Shown here piece by piece: positions 35,542-46,379 of a DNA stretch of 64,000 nt. Position 1 is the stretch's first letter. Each line of letters opens with the position of its first letter. The translations under genes were made by a program, and so were the position numbers. The DNA lies in the NCBI GenBank assembly GCA_002633005.1, contig NMRA01000376.1, positions 87,414 to 151,413 of the forward strand. The letters are read 5' to 3'. This DNA comes from Phoronis australis (lineage: Eukaryota > Phoronida > Phoronidae). The notes beneath the pieces were generated by a model. That model was not told the DNA's origin, searched no databases, and saw nothing but the letters and a program-made list of their open reading frames with translations.

Positions 35542-36703
35542 TTAAATGTAATCAAAATAATGTTTTTGATAGCACCACAAAAAGTGTCTACAATATTGGC
35601 GTCATCGTCAGATTGCATGATGTCTTTGGAGAGGCCATCAAAGAGATCCTTGTCATAACGTTCCGCTGCAACAACGTTGTTACGAGCGCTGGTCGCCTCT
35701 GAAAAAACAATGTACAATACCCACGAGAAAGCAACACCAAATCCCGCGCGCCTACGAAATTGCTCAACCAAGAGCTCGTACGTGAAACAACTGGGGACTC
35801 TCACACCCGCAATGTTGACAACGCTGACAAATTTGGCGCAGTAATCTCGGAGAACTGTATCCAGATATTGCCTACGAAACGCTTCAGTTGTGCTCATGAA
35901 AATCATGGTAACCAAATCCACTGCAGGCGATCCCTTCCTCACCATCTGTAAGTCGATGAATTTGAAGTCGGTCACAATTTTACTTCCTTGCAAAGAGTTG
36001 GCATATTTGAAAAGCATATTTCCACTGAGGCCTGAAATCTCGGTGATATAGCACGTTGAACTTGGAATCAGGTGCAAAGGCTAGCTCGCTCATATATTCC
36101 AGATACATCCATCGACTGATGCTTGTCGAGAACACAATGCATGTCTTTGTTGCTGATTTTATTTCGTACAACGTTGAGGCAAACATCAAAGTTGAACTTG
36201 ACTGGCTTTTTGAATATTCTCATCATCGGACCATGCAGGGGCGTATCTCTCCTGAAAGAGAGCCTCGTAATCAGTTCTAAGATTATTAACCGAGCCCTGA
36301 CCTAAGGCCAAGGAGAGCGCGTGGAATGTGGCCAGTCCTTCGACAGCAAGTTTGCAATGCTCCTTATCAAATTTGCCGTCTAACGTGGTGACAGAAAAGC
36401 CTTGTGTGGAGAGATCCTCCAGAGCCATGAATTAAACCCCATCACTTTGACTTTTGATAAGAGAAGGAGCCGGGACCCTTACGGATTGCGTTTTCGAGAA
36501 TTTCTCCATCGCACATATGAGCTTTGCATAAGAAATTTCTTCTTTTTCACGAAGCATTTACCGTAACTCATTTTCAGTTGCATTGTCCATATGGCAATCG
36601 TCTCGTTGTACAACAATTTTGAGAATCACTGAGCGCTGTTTAGTTTCGCCCTCTGTTGATACACTTGCAGTGACACCTCGGACCTTGGTGATGATGTCTT
36701 GTA
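35542..36703 (-). pseudogene. EcKL/CHK-type kinase second exon, degenerate copy
   Basis: It aligns along its length with the exons at 41300-42450 and 38242-39389. It starts after a ccatttcag acceptor with QDIITKVRGVTASVSTE and continues with RDDCHMDNATENELR. In-frame stops follow at 36558-36560 and 36432-36434. Frameshifts occur near 36233 (after ERYAP), near 36030 (inside HRDFRP, destroying the HxDxxxxN catalytic loop) and near 35565 (before the final HYFDYI). The rest stays very similar, for example GSPAVDLVTMIFMSTTEAFR, so inactivation looks recent. The acceptor and its phase are kept. Confidence 0.85.
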
Positions 36704-38241
36704 CTGAAATGGTAAAGTGAAAATGTTTGCAGAACACCATTTCAAAAATGAATAAAAGTTTAAAGCCCGTGTCACAGTTTTCTTTTATTAAAATGGCATT
36801 AAACCCGTGCTTTCTGCTTGGAGTTAGGACATTTACGGTTATAGAATTGATCACTTTTTGAGACATTTATTCAGTCATACTCACAGACTTTATAAAAAGG
36901 CGGTAAAATTGAATTGGTATAAGTACGATCAAGCGCGCACCCAGGGGTGGGGGCTGGGGGGGAGGGTCGAACGAGTCCCCTAATTTGGCCAAGTGGGCAA
37001 AAAAGTCCACCTCCGAGAAATAAAAACTCCGAAAAAAGTACAAAACGAGACAAAAGTTCACTAAAACGGCAGGAACTACCTAAATTCGGCGAATGCACAA
37101 TTCATAGCTCTGAACGTTCCCCATGAATCTTAAGGTCCACATTTTCAAATATTCGAGCCCCCCATTTTTAGGCTGGGTGCGCGCATGACGAACAATGTTA
37201 ATTTTATCTGCTTCCCCAGTCACTCACATTCCCTTACAATTGGGGATCATTTTGGAGAATATATCCTGAATTTTGTAATACTCAAATATTTCTGTTTTAA
37301 GTAAATTGAAACGTGACAAATACGTGGTAAATCTGGCGATTTATATGATACTAGCCTAAAGTTATCATTTAATTACAAAAATTTTGGTCCTGCGAATGTC
37401 CTGAAGAGCTACATGTATATCCTTCAAAATATAAGTTAAGGATAAATTACAGTAACTCTTTGACCTTGCCTTGTTTCTTACTCAGTTGAGAAGTGGTCTC
37501 TAGGATCAAGAAGAAGTGACAGATTGTTATTTCTTCAGAACAAACCAATAAAACTTCAGATTAGTTCTTTCTAAGCACGAAATCAGGCCAACGAATCATA
37601 CACCAAATATAATCGTGGTGGCGATTTGCCTTCCCAAGCTTCTACATGAGAAAGAAAAACTGAAATAGATTGGTCTCAATGGAGGTTATCATGCAAGAAT
37701 CACATGAAGTAACGTTAATTGTTGTTAGTCTTCCTTTGAGATTGAAGTTTGGCGTTTAAATTCAAGTCTATTGGAAGAAATAGCACCCTTTGTTTAGACC
37801 AGTCCTGTTATCGTCTGTGGGAAAACAATGTTTTCACAAGAGCATTCTCAAATTTTCATTATTTCTTTTTGGTACAGTAGATGCTTACAAAAATGCTGCA
37901 TTTTCGATTTTGCGCCAATAATTAATACATACTGAACATTACTTACATTCTAAGTGACGTCAACCTAGGGTAAAGGTTAACTAAAGCGTCCGTGATCGCG
38001 TCATCTTGAACACAAGGGGTTCCCTAACCGTGGTGCCACTGACGGTGCCTGACATTGTCAGTACATGCGACTTCGTAATGACGTACACTTTGATCACCAA
38101 CGTCAACTGATTCTCTCAAACATGACATCCAATGAAACTCAAGCCAGGTTGAAGCGCAATTTGAGGCTAAAAATACCAAGGCACGATACCAGCGGCCAAA
38201 GGTCATTGCAGTCTTATTTACAAACGGTACAAACAGTACAC
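36704..38241. other. Intergenic or intronic spacer in the kinase cluster
   Basis: No first exon for the pseudogene copy was found here. About 36900-37195 is a diverged relative of the hAT-like MITE (gcgcgcacccagg, gcgaatgcacaattcatag, ttaggctgggtgcgcgcatg). A short open frame beginning MSQKVINSITVNV at 36866 lies just upstream of the pseudogene exon but does not resemble the EcKL N-terminus. Confidence 0.45.
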
Positions 38242-39389
38242 TTAAATGTCAACAAAGTAATGCCCCTCAACTGCTTCCTGAAAAGTTTGCACGATATCGT
38301 CGTCGTCACCAGCATGCAAAATATCCTTACACAATTGTTCAAATATTTCTCTGTCGTAGCGATCTGCCGCTGCTATACTGCCACGTGCTGTTGTTTGCGA
38401 AAACACCATGTACATAATCCAAGAATAAACGACACCGAAGCCCGCTCTTTCGCGAAAGTGTTGCAGCAGCATATCGAAAGTAAAACAGTCGGGCACTGCT
38501 ACGTCAGCTCTATGAAGAATGTCGATGAACTTGGAGAAGTAGTCATGGAGAATCTTATCAAGATATTGCCGCCGAAAGGCAGCAGTCGTGCTAGTGAATA
38601 GCATGGCGACTAAATCAACGGCAGGCGATCCAACTGTGACGATTTGTAGGTCGATGAATTTAAAGTCTGATACAACCTTTTTTCCTACCGCAGTGTCAGC
38701 GTACTTAAACATCATGTTCCCAGGCTTGAAATCTCGGTGACACACCACGTTGAACGTGGAATCTGGAGCAAAAGCTCTCTCAAACAAATTTGACGCGTCC
38801 TTACATTCAAGCTTGTCAATGAACTCAAGCATCTTTTTCTCACTGATTTTCGTGCGAAGCACTTTCAAGCAGACATCCAAGTTGAATCTGGCGGCATTTT
38901 TCATCGCGTTCGTCATGGGTCCCGGAGCGTCTCTTTCCAGAAACAAGATTTCATAATCATTTCGTAAATTTTCAACCGAACCCCGACCCAGTGCTACAGA
39001 CAGGGCGTGGAACGTTGCCAGTCCTTCAACAACGAGTTTGCAATGATCGTAATCTAATTTATCGTCATAAGATGTCACTCTGAATCCTTGCGCGGTGAGG
39101 TCTCCTAGTAAAATAAATTTGGTTCCCTCGCTTTCGCTCTTGATAAGCGAGGGTGCCGGAACATTAAGGAAACCACCTCCTCTAGTTACAATCTTCTCCA
39201 TTGCTGGTATGAGTAGAGTATATGAAAGTTCCTCTTTTTCAAATAGCAACATTTCTCTCACCAGTTTCTCGTCCACGTGACAATCTTCTCTATTTTGAAC
39301 TACTTTCACAACCATTGAGTACTGTTTCGTGTCACCCGCTTCAACCACGGTGGCGGTGATGCCACGAACTTTCGTTATGTAGTCTTTTT
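38242..39389 (-). CDS. EcKL/CHK-type small-molecule kinase, second exon, copy 2 (intact)
   Basis: This is one large exon of about 382 codons after an atttcag acceptor, beginning (E)KDYITKVRGITATVVEAG and ending HYFVDI before the stop. It carries the phosphotransferase (APH/ChoK-like) features of the EcKinase/CHK family: VVKVV as the likely ATP-binding lysine strand, the catalytic loop VVCHRDFKPGNMMFKY (H-x-D-x4-N), and the metal-binding motif KFIDLQIVTVGSPAVDL. Members phosphorylate hydroxyl groups of small molecules such as ecdysteroids in insects; the substrate here is unknown. No first exon of its own was found between it and 41300. It may use the exon at 45519-45645, whose phase fits. Confidence 0.85.
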
Positions 39390-39590
39390 CTGAAATTGCA
39401 TAGCAGACTTATATTGTGTCAAGAGTACATGTCCGCAGTGACTCAAACATTCTCAAGTTTACGGAGAATAAGTGACAAAGAATTAACATTCACGAGCATT
39501 ACACTTCCTCGTATGTTAACAAAATAACACGATGCGTTACGTGACCAACCTAGGATCGTCTTATGAGGCCAGACAAGTCACTAAGCCAGT

Positions 39591-39896
39591 GGCGGATTTA
39601 GGGGGAGGGGGGCAAGGGGGCCATGGCCCCCCCTAAAATTCTCCCAGATTCCATTTGGCAGTTTGGGGTGTGACTGATTTGCTGACTAGCATATGCGCGC
39701 ACCCAGGAGGGCTCGGGGGGTGAATGCACAATGCACAGGCCTTGAACAAACCCCGTTTTTAGTAATAAGGTCAACAAACCCAAAAATTCGAGACCCCCTA
39801 CATCCCTACATTTTAGACTGGGCGCGCGCATGAGGCGAAATTCTGGTTATTGCTGTACCCTGACCCCCCAACTCAAAATCCTGGATCCGACACTGT
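39591..39896. mobile_element. hAT-like MITE, fuller copy (about 305 bp)
   Basis: It starts CAGTGGCGGATTTAGG and ends AATCCTGGATCCGACACTG, whose inverse CAGTGTCGGATCCAGG matches the start. It has a G-rich left tract and the internal landmarks actagcatatgcgcgcaccc and gaatgcacaatgcacaggcc. No open frame of note. No clean 8-bp target duplication could be recognised. Confidence 0.7.
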
Positions 39897-39945
39897 AAAC
39901 CACTATTTTTATTGATTCATTTTCATCATAATGGTTATTCTTTCT

Positions 39946-41174
39946 CACACACTAATCGTTTGGGCTAGGACCAAAATATTAATCTCAAAAATGTTATGGA
40001 AGTAGTTTCTGATCTTGGGAAGAACTCTCGAATTTAAGCATTTTAGATGTAAATCTACACGTAACGCAGGCCCCAAGCTTAAGTGTGAACAAATTTGTGA
40101 CTTGGTACAAGTGCTGTTTGTGAACTGCACGCCCAGAATTGAGCGATGACACTTGGGACTTCTAACAGCTGGTTCACGACTCTTGGAAATTTACCCACTA
40201 TTATATGTTGTGCGCCCAGCAGAATTAAGCAGAATACTGGCTGTGGACTGCTTTCAAGTTTAAGGTTATAAAAGTCATATCTCATGTCGGGTTTTCAAAA
40301 TTCAAAAACCTAACCGTGTGTACGTTTCACGCACTATTAAAATAACTACTACTTAAAATCTTTGAAATTGAAAGTTTAAAAAATACTTAATTGTCAACTC
40401 TCCAGTGTTTGCAACCATGTCTACTTAAATTAATCTCCACAGAACGACAACATCATCTAAAAGCCGGATGTGTTTTTGAAGAAGGTGGCGGATATTAAAG
40501 TTAGCGAACCGACAGAGTTGCCCAAACTCGATGGGTGATGGTGTCAGCGTAGAATGCTTNTTCTGACACACTAATCGTTTGTCTAGGACCAAAATATTAA
40601 TCTCAAAAATGTTATGGAAGTAGTTTCTGAGCTTGGGAAGAACTCTCGAATTTAAGCATTTTAGATGTAAATCTACACGTATCGCAGGCCCCAAGCTTAA
40701 GTGTGAACAAATTTGTGACTTGGTACAAGTGCTGTTTGTGAACTGCACGCCCAGAATTTAGCGATGACACTTGTGACTTCTAACAGCTGTTTCACGACTC
40801 TTGGAAATTTACCCACTATGTTGTGCGCCCAGCAGAATTAAGCAGAATACTGGCTGTGGACTGCTTTCAAGTTTAAGGTTATAAAAGTCATATTTCATGT
40901 CGGGTTTTCAAAATTCAAAAACCTAACCGTGTGTACGTTTCACGCACTATTAAAATAACTACTACTTAAAATCTTTGAAATTGAAAGTTTAAAAAATACT
41001 TAATTGTCAACTCTCCAGTGTTTGCAACCATGTCTACTTAAATTAATCTCCACAGAACGACAACATCATCTAAAAGCCGGATGTGTTTTTTTGAAGAAGG
41101 TGGCGGATATTAAAGTTAGTGAACCGACAGAGTTGTCCAAACTCGATGAGTGATGGTGTCAGCGTAGAATTCTT
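39946..41174. repeat. Two tandem direct copies of a 619-bp unit
   Basis: 39952 onward (ctaatcgttt...gtgtcagcgtagaatgctt) is repeated from 40571 with an offset of 619 bp and only scattered differences, such as a missing tata near 40816. An N sits at the join (40560). The two copies lie between the two intact kinase exons. No gene features were seen in the unit. Confidence 0.85.
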
Positions 41175-41299
41175 TTCATGTGGTACAACAAGTACAAATG
41201 CGACAAAACGCAGCTGGGTATTCAGAAAATGAAATATTTTGCTCACAAAAAGTACGATATTCCGCAAAAAAAGAATAGGCTTACAACGACTGAACGTTC

Positions 41300-42450
41300 T
41301 TAAATATGATCAAAATAATGCTCCTTGACAGCACCACAAAACGTTTCCACAATGTTGACGTCATCGCCAGCATTTGCGATAGCCTTGCAAAGACCATCAA
41401 AGACTTCCATGTCGTAACGTTCTGCCGCCGGAATGTTATTACGTGTGGTAGTCTTTGAAAATACTATGTACATAATCCAAGCAAAGACGACACCAAATCC
41501 CGCCCGTTTCCGGAAATGCTTGAGTAGTAACTCGTATGTGAAGCAATCCGGGACTGCCAGATCTACCATGTTGAGAACGCTGACAAATTTGGCGTAGTAA
41601 TCTCGCAGAACTTTCTCCAGATATTGCCTACGAAACGCCTCAGTCGTGCTCGTATAGATCATGGTAACAAGATCAACGGCAGGCGACCCCACTGTGACGA
41701 TTTGTAAGTCGATGAATTTAAAATCGGTTACAACCTTCCTACCTGTCTCAAGATTCACGTATTTAAACATCATGTTACCAGGTTTAAAATCTCGGTGACA
41801 CATCACGTTGAACGTGGAATCTGGGGCAAAAGCTGTCTCAAACAGTTTAGATAGGTCCATTGACTGGAGCTTTTCGAGTTCAAAACGTGCATCGTTGTCG
41901 CTGATTTTCAGTCGGACAACGTTGAGGCAAACGTCTAAGGCAAACTTGGCGGCTGCTTTGAATATTCTTATCATAGGTCCAGGCGCGTATCTCTCCAGGA
42001 AGAGAGCCTCGTATTCAGTTCTCAGATTTTCAACCGAGCCCTGACCTAACGCTAAAGATAGTGCGTGGAACGTGGCCATTCCTTCGACGGCAAGTTTGCA
42101 ATGATCGTAATCCAGTTTGTCGTCGAACGTGGTCACACAGAATCCTTGCGTAGAAAGGTCTTCCAGTAACAGGAATTTGATTCCATGAGCTCGTTCACTT
42201 TTCATAAGCGACGGAGCAGGAACGCTAACTAGAGCTCCTTGTCTATTCGAAATTCTTTCCATCGCACGTATGAGCTTATCGTACGAAATTTCTTCTTTTT
42301 GGAAAAGCATTAATTCGTCTTCCATTGCTTCATCCATATGACAGTCGTCTCTTTGAACAACGACTTTGAGAATCATTGAGCACTGTCTGATGTCGTCTGC
42401 TGTTGAGACAGTTGCGGTGACACCCCGCACTTTAGTGATGACGTCTTGCT
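41300..42450 (-). CDS. EcKL-type kinase copy 1, second exon (kinase core)
   Basis: This exon holds almost all of the kinase domain: QDVITKVRGVT start, ILKVVVQRDDCHMD, PAPSLMKSERAHG, LEDLSTQGF, the catalytic loop CHRDFKPGN and terminal HYFDHI. It is open throughout. Confidence 0.9.
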
Positions 42451-45400
42451 CTGAAAATGGTTCAGTGAAACGCTGTACGGAACACTCATTTCCTAAAGAT
42501 AAATCTAAATCTTAAGTGTGCAATGAAGCGCACTTTATCGGTAGCCATTTAAAATCGCCAACCTTTTCAGATTTGAAATGTCAGGCAACCCTGTTTTCCT
42601 TTTCTCCAACACTATTACATTTAGAACATCACTTTGAGACGGCATTTTAGTGCGAGAGTTCTTTGCAATTCAAGGTACCATTCGCACGATGGTTGCGCCG
42701 GATCAAGGTTATTCGAGGCCCCAGAACGTGTGAGGGCGGGGGATCTAATCTAAGGCGGCTCGACTATAATCTCGTCTGTGGATAGAAACTAGAGGTCGGC
42801 ATTCTTGGCTTTCTACGTCACAGTACTGATCTGCAATTTCAGAGATACAGCCGTAGACGCAAAAAAGCAAAACTGCCCCTAGGAGGCGCTAGAATAGCCC
42901 AAAATAGCNATCAGGAACACAGCCGTCAAATTTCATGATGATCCTTTGGGTGGTTTGACAGATAGAGAGGCAGTACAGTGATTTTAAATGGCCACCAGGC
43001 AGCGCAGAAAGCATCAATTCTGGGAAGGCGTTTCCGTCACTTTAATAGAAACCTGTTTGCCGAATTTCATGAACATGCATTAATGAACGCCGAAGATACA
43101 GAGGCAAATGTAAAAAAAAAACATTTTGCTATCAGGGGGCAAGTGGTATTTGGATCAGTTCGACACTTGTTACCGTTTGTCGTCGGCTCCATGATCAGGA
43201 CACGTCTTTCAAAGTTTTAGGCCGCAGACGCAAAAAAAACAAAATCATCACTTGAGGGCGACACAGAAGTCGATCTTGTTTAAAAATCAACATCAGTCGT
43301 GGCCTTCTCATCAGAAACACATCTGTAATTTTTCATAATGATCCTTTGAGCGTTATGGCAGATAGAAACTGACTCAAAATAACAAAAATTGGCCACAAGA
43401 TGGGGTAAAAACCGTCCGAAAATGGAATGGCATCATCACATTCTTATTAAAAACCAAATTGCCGAATTTCATGAAAATCCATCAAGGTACTCCGAAGATA
43501 CAGAGGCGGTATTCGGTCCGAAACTCGTCGTCAGCCGCATAGGACTACTCTTGCTACATTTCAATAAGATCCTGCCAGGTGTTTAGGAGATATAGCTGCG
43601 GACGACGAACGTCGGACGCCAAGACAGAGACGAAGACAATATGCTCTCAGATGTAAATATGTGGGCGCATAGAAATGACTGCTCTAATTTCAGTAGACTC
43701 TACACAAGGTTTTTGGAGTCTTTGGTCCAGTATACTTTTCATATTTTCAGGTTTTTTGCGTCCTGTGGAAAAGATTTTGGGAACCAACACAGGGTTGGAT
43801 CCAGGATTTTGAGTTAGGGGGAGGGGGTCAGAGCACAGGAATAACCAGAATTTCGGCAGATGCGAGCGCCTAGCCTAAAACGTAGGGATGCAGGGGTTTC
43901 GAATATTTAGGTTTGTGGACCTTTTGACTAAAAAAAAAAACGGTAAATGGGGTTTGTTCAGGGCCTATGCATTGTTTATTCAATCTCGAGCCCCTCTGGT
44001 TGCACACATGTGCTAGTCAGTAATTCGCGCCCGAACTGCCACATGGTATCCCTCCCCCCCCCCCTAAATCCGCCACTGCAACACGAACTGGTTTTCCAAG
44101 CCCAATATGGGCAAAAACTGTTGAGCGCCACCAAAATCATGTCCCATTGTATGTCTTGTCTGCATTTGATTGACTTCGCCGGTTCCGCCGGGTCAACTAA
44201 TAAGACTTTTGTTTGGTCTGTAATCCAAAATTCGCCATCTAGAATCAACCAGCTGCCTTAGCTAGTAATTGACTGGGCAGAACCGGTGAGTGATAAAGTG
44301 CAACCAGTCACTGAGCCTGTCGAATTAGGCCTGTGTGGATAGAGTGTGACATGCAGATGGAGAAATTGACCTACATGTAGTAGGCATGCATGTGTGAACA
44401 GAACGCCGAGTCTACGAACGCAGTAAGTAAAATGCCCTTACTGCAACAAACTGCTTTTTTCAAGGACACTGGGAAGAATGTTGATCAAATCATTAAACGC
44501 GATTCTGAAGAGACTCTACCGCGAGCCATACACATGTATCAGCAATTTCATAGTGGTCATGAAGAATACAACAGCCAGTGTTGGCTGTGTCCTTACTCCA
44601 GATTCAGTTACGATTAGAAGTCATATTTGCGTGGCTACGTTTACGAAAGTGAAGTTTCGGAATAAATGCGCGTTTAAATCCGATTGCATCAGCACGTCTA
44701 TATCCGAAATCATGCATTTTTTTTAAAAAATCGTAACTCAAGTGTTTTGTAAACGCACAAGCCCCTAAATTCAAGTGAGGTCCAATCCTCTCATACTAGT
44801 CGCATGTCTATAAGTGCCGTGAGTGTTGACTTGTTGCACGTTTTTGTTCGTTCTTAGTAGTTTCAAGTTAACTTGAATACACGTCCTCCACAACATGTCA
44901 AATTTCGATCAAATAATGTTTCACAGGTATCAAGCGAATAAGCCTAATTGTTGAAATAAGCGCAACTTCAATAAATGCGAATATGCCGGTGGTAGACACA
45001 TTAGAGGCTATTGCTCTGGTAAGCGGCCACACGAGCGAATACCCAACATCCTCGGTGTATCAAATTTATCCAATGCAAAAACTTTACCCGCCATATTCTG
45101 GTGTTAACAACATCAACATTTGTTCACATGCGCCATATTTCCGTTCCAAAAGATCGACATTATGTTCTCTTTACTTGCTGGCGATGACATTCAGTTGGTT
45201 TTTAATAAATCGTCTGATATTCTCTGAAAGCAATGCTGCCTTGACGTCTGAAACAAGCCCGCGGTCGTGACCGGCAACATGGTGGGCGTTAATAACGACC
45301 TGTCAGTTAATCTTAGCTTAGAACTTACTTCTTATCGAGTAAGGAACAATAACGAACAAGGAGATCGACGTGATAACAATATGCAGCATAAATCAAAAGT

Positions 45401-45645
45401 TGATTTTTGACAATGGGCTCGGGTTTAGTGCACGTTAAGTAACGTGTCCAAGGACAAGAATAGACCGAGCTGATAGGTCTAATAAGCAGTGCTTGTTTTA
45501 TTACACAGGGTAACATACCAGCTGGTCTCAAACGTCGGAGTGTAAAATCGATGACTCGGAGATCATCTTTCGATTCGTAACGCCTCAGAATGTCTGTTAG
45601 GAAATCCTTTGTAACGAACGGGCAATCTTCGTTCGGCACGGCCAT
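41300..45645 (-). CDS. EcKL/CHK-type small-molecule kinase, copy 1 (two exons)
   Basis: Exon 1 is 45645-45519 (MAVPNEDCPFVTKDFLTDIL, RRYESKDDLRVIDFTLRRLR, PA plus one G) with donor gtatgtt. Exon 2 is 42450-41300, starting after attttcag with the two bases that complete a Glu codon. The join gives PAG/EQDVITKVRGVTATVS and a protein of about 425 residues, the usual length for the family. The catalytic loop is VMCHRDFKPGNMMFKY and the metal motif FKFIDLQIVTVGSPAVDLV. No signal peptide or membrane segment is evident, so a cytosolic ATP-dependent small-molecule kinase is expected. The substrate cannot be told. The intron of about 3 kb holds MITE and other repeats. The exon join is inferred from phase and family length. 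Confidence 0.83.
42780..43650. repeat. Diverged tandem repeat of about 410 bp
   Basis: Landmarks recur with a spacing near 410 bp: ttcatgatgatcctttgggt (42934) and ttcataatgatcctttgagc (43334), gccgaatttcatgaacat (43060) and gccgaatttcatgaaaat (43460), gaagatacagaggc twice. The tail gctgcggacgacgaacgtcg, followed by gacgccaagacagagacgaa, looks like the end of a dispersed repeat family. It lies inside the first intron of the copy-1 kinase. Confidence 0.6.
43793..44078. mobile_element. hAT-like MITE, inverted orientation
   Basis: It reads ggttggatccaggattttga at the left and aaatccgccactg at the right, the inverse of the 39591 copy. The bases caacac flank both sides (43785-43790 and 44079-44084) as a likely target duplication. 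It lies in the copy-1 kinase intron. Confidence 0.68.
45519..45645 (-). CDS. First exon of the EcKL-type kinase cluster
   Basis: This exon has 42 codons plus one base, starting MAVPNEDCPFVTKDFLTDIL. The pattern (charged helix ending RRYE, then a beta strand) is that expected of the N-terminus of EcKL proteins. The donor cagctg/gtatgtt leaves phase 1, which fits the acceptors of all three second exons in the cluster. Confidence 0.75.
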
Positions 45646-46162
45646 CCTGCAGAGACAAACAGATGTTGGTCGTAACGTGAGTTAGGAGCTGAACTGCAGT
45701 TGTGTAGTGAAATGGTGTGACCTGTTATCTCGCGTTTCTCGTCGTCGTGCTTGCTATCGTTGTGAGGTCATGGCTGATTTTCTGGGTCATGTCCAGCCAC
45801 CAGGTGGCGAGACCGTCTGGTGCACGTCGTGGCCGGCTCCGTCGCAGTACTGCCAACAGCGTTTTCAAATACCCGCTGGCCCATGGCCAATAGATTTGCG
45901 GCCCGGCCAGTAAACTTTCACATTCACTGTGTAGGCCTTATGTGGATGTGGTCTCAAATTCATGCAGTTTTCCTCAACAACAATAACCTCAGACTCTACA
46001 TGACTCCCAGCAATATCTAGCCCAAAGCCGATGTATCTTTAACTTTCCAAAACTTTGGGTGTAATGAATTACGGCCCTTAAGTTAGAACGTTTCCCTAGG
46101 TGCTGAAGTCATCGTTACATTATTATCTTGAGCCAAGTGTTATATTTCTCCGTAAGGACACA

Positions 46163-46355
46163 ACCCAGTGCAGAATTTAGAGGGGGACCAAGGGGGCCAT
46201 GCNNNNNNNNNNNNNNNNNNNNNNNNNNNNNNNNNNNNNNNNNNNNNNNNNNNNNNNNNNNNNNNNNNNNNNNNNNNNNNNNNNNNNNNNNNNNNNNNNN
46301 NNNNNNNNNNNNNNNNNNNNNNNNNNNNNNNNNNNNNCCTGGACCCGCCCCTGCA
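46163..46355. mobile_element. hAT-like MITE interrupted by an assembly gap
   Basis: The left edge cagtgcagaatttagagggg and the right edge cctggacccgcccctg are the two termini of the same MITE family. The interior is unread (Ns). Confidence 0.55.
46203..46337. other. Assembly gap (135 Ns)
   Basis: An unbroken run of N lies inside a G-rich MITE copy, which probably caused the gap. Open frames drawn across it are meaningless. Confidence 0.98.
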
Positions 46356-46379
46356 ACATTTGCATGTGGTCATTTATTA

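Noticed and set aside
42560-42643. MPSQSDVLNVIVLEK frame upstream of the copy-1 kinase exon as its first exon
   Set aside because: It has no good donor in the needed phase and does not resemble the family N-terminus, whereas 45519-45645 does both.
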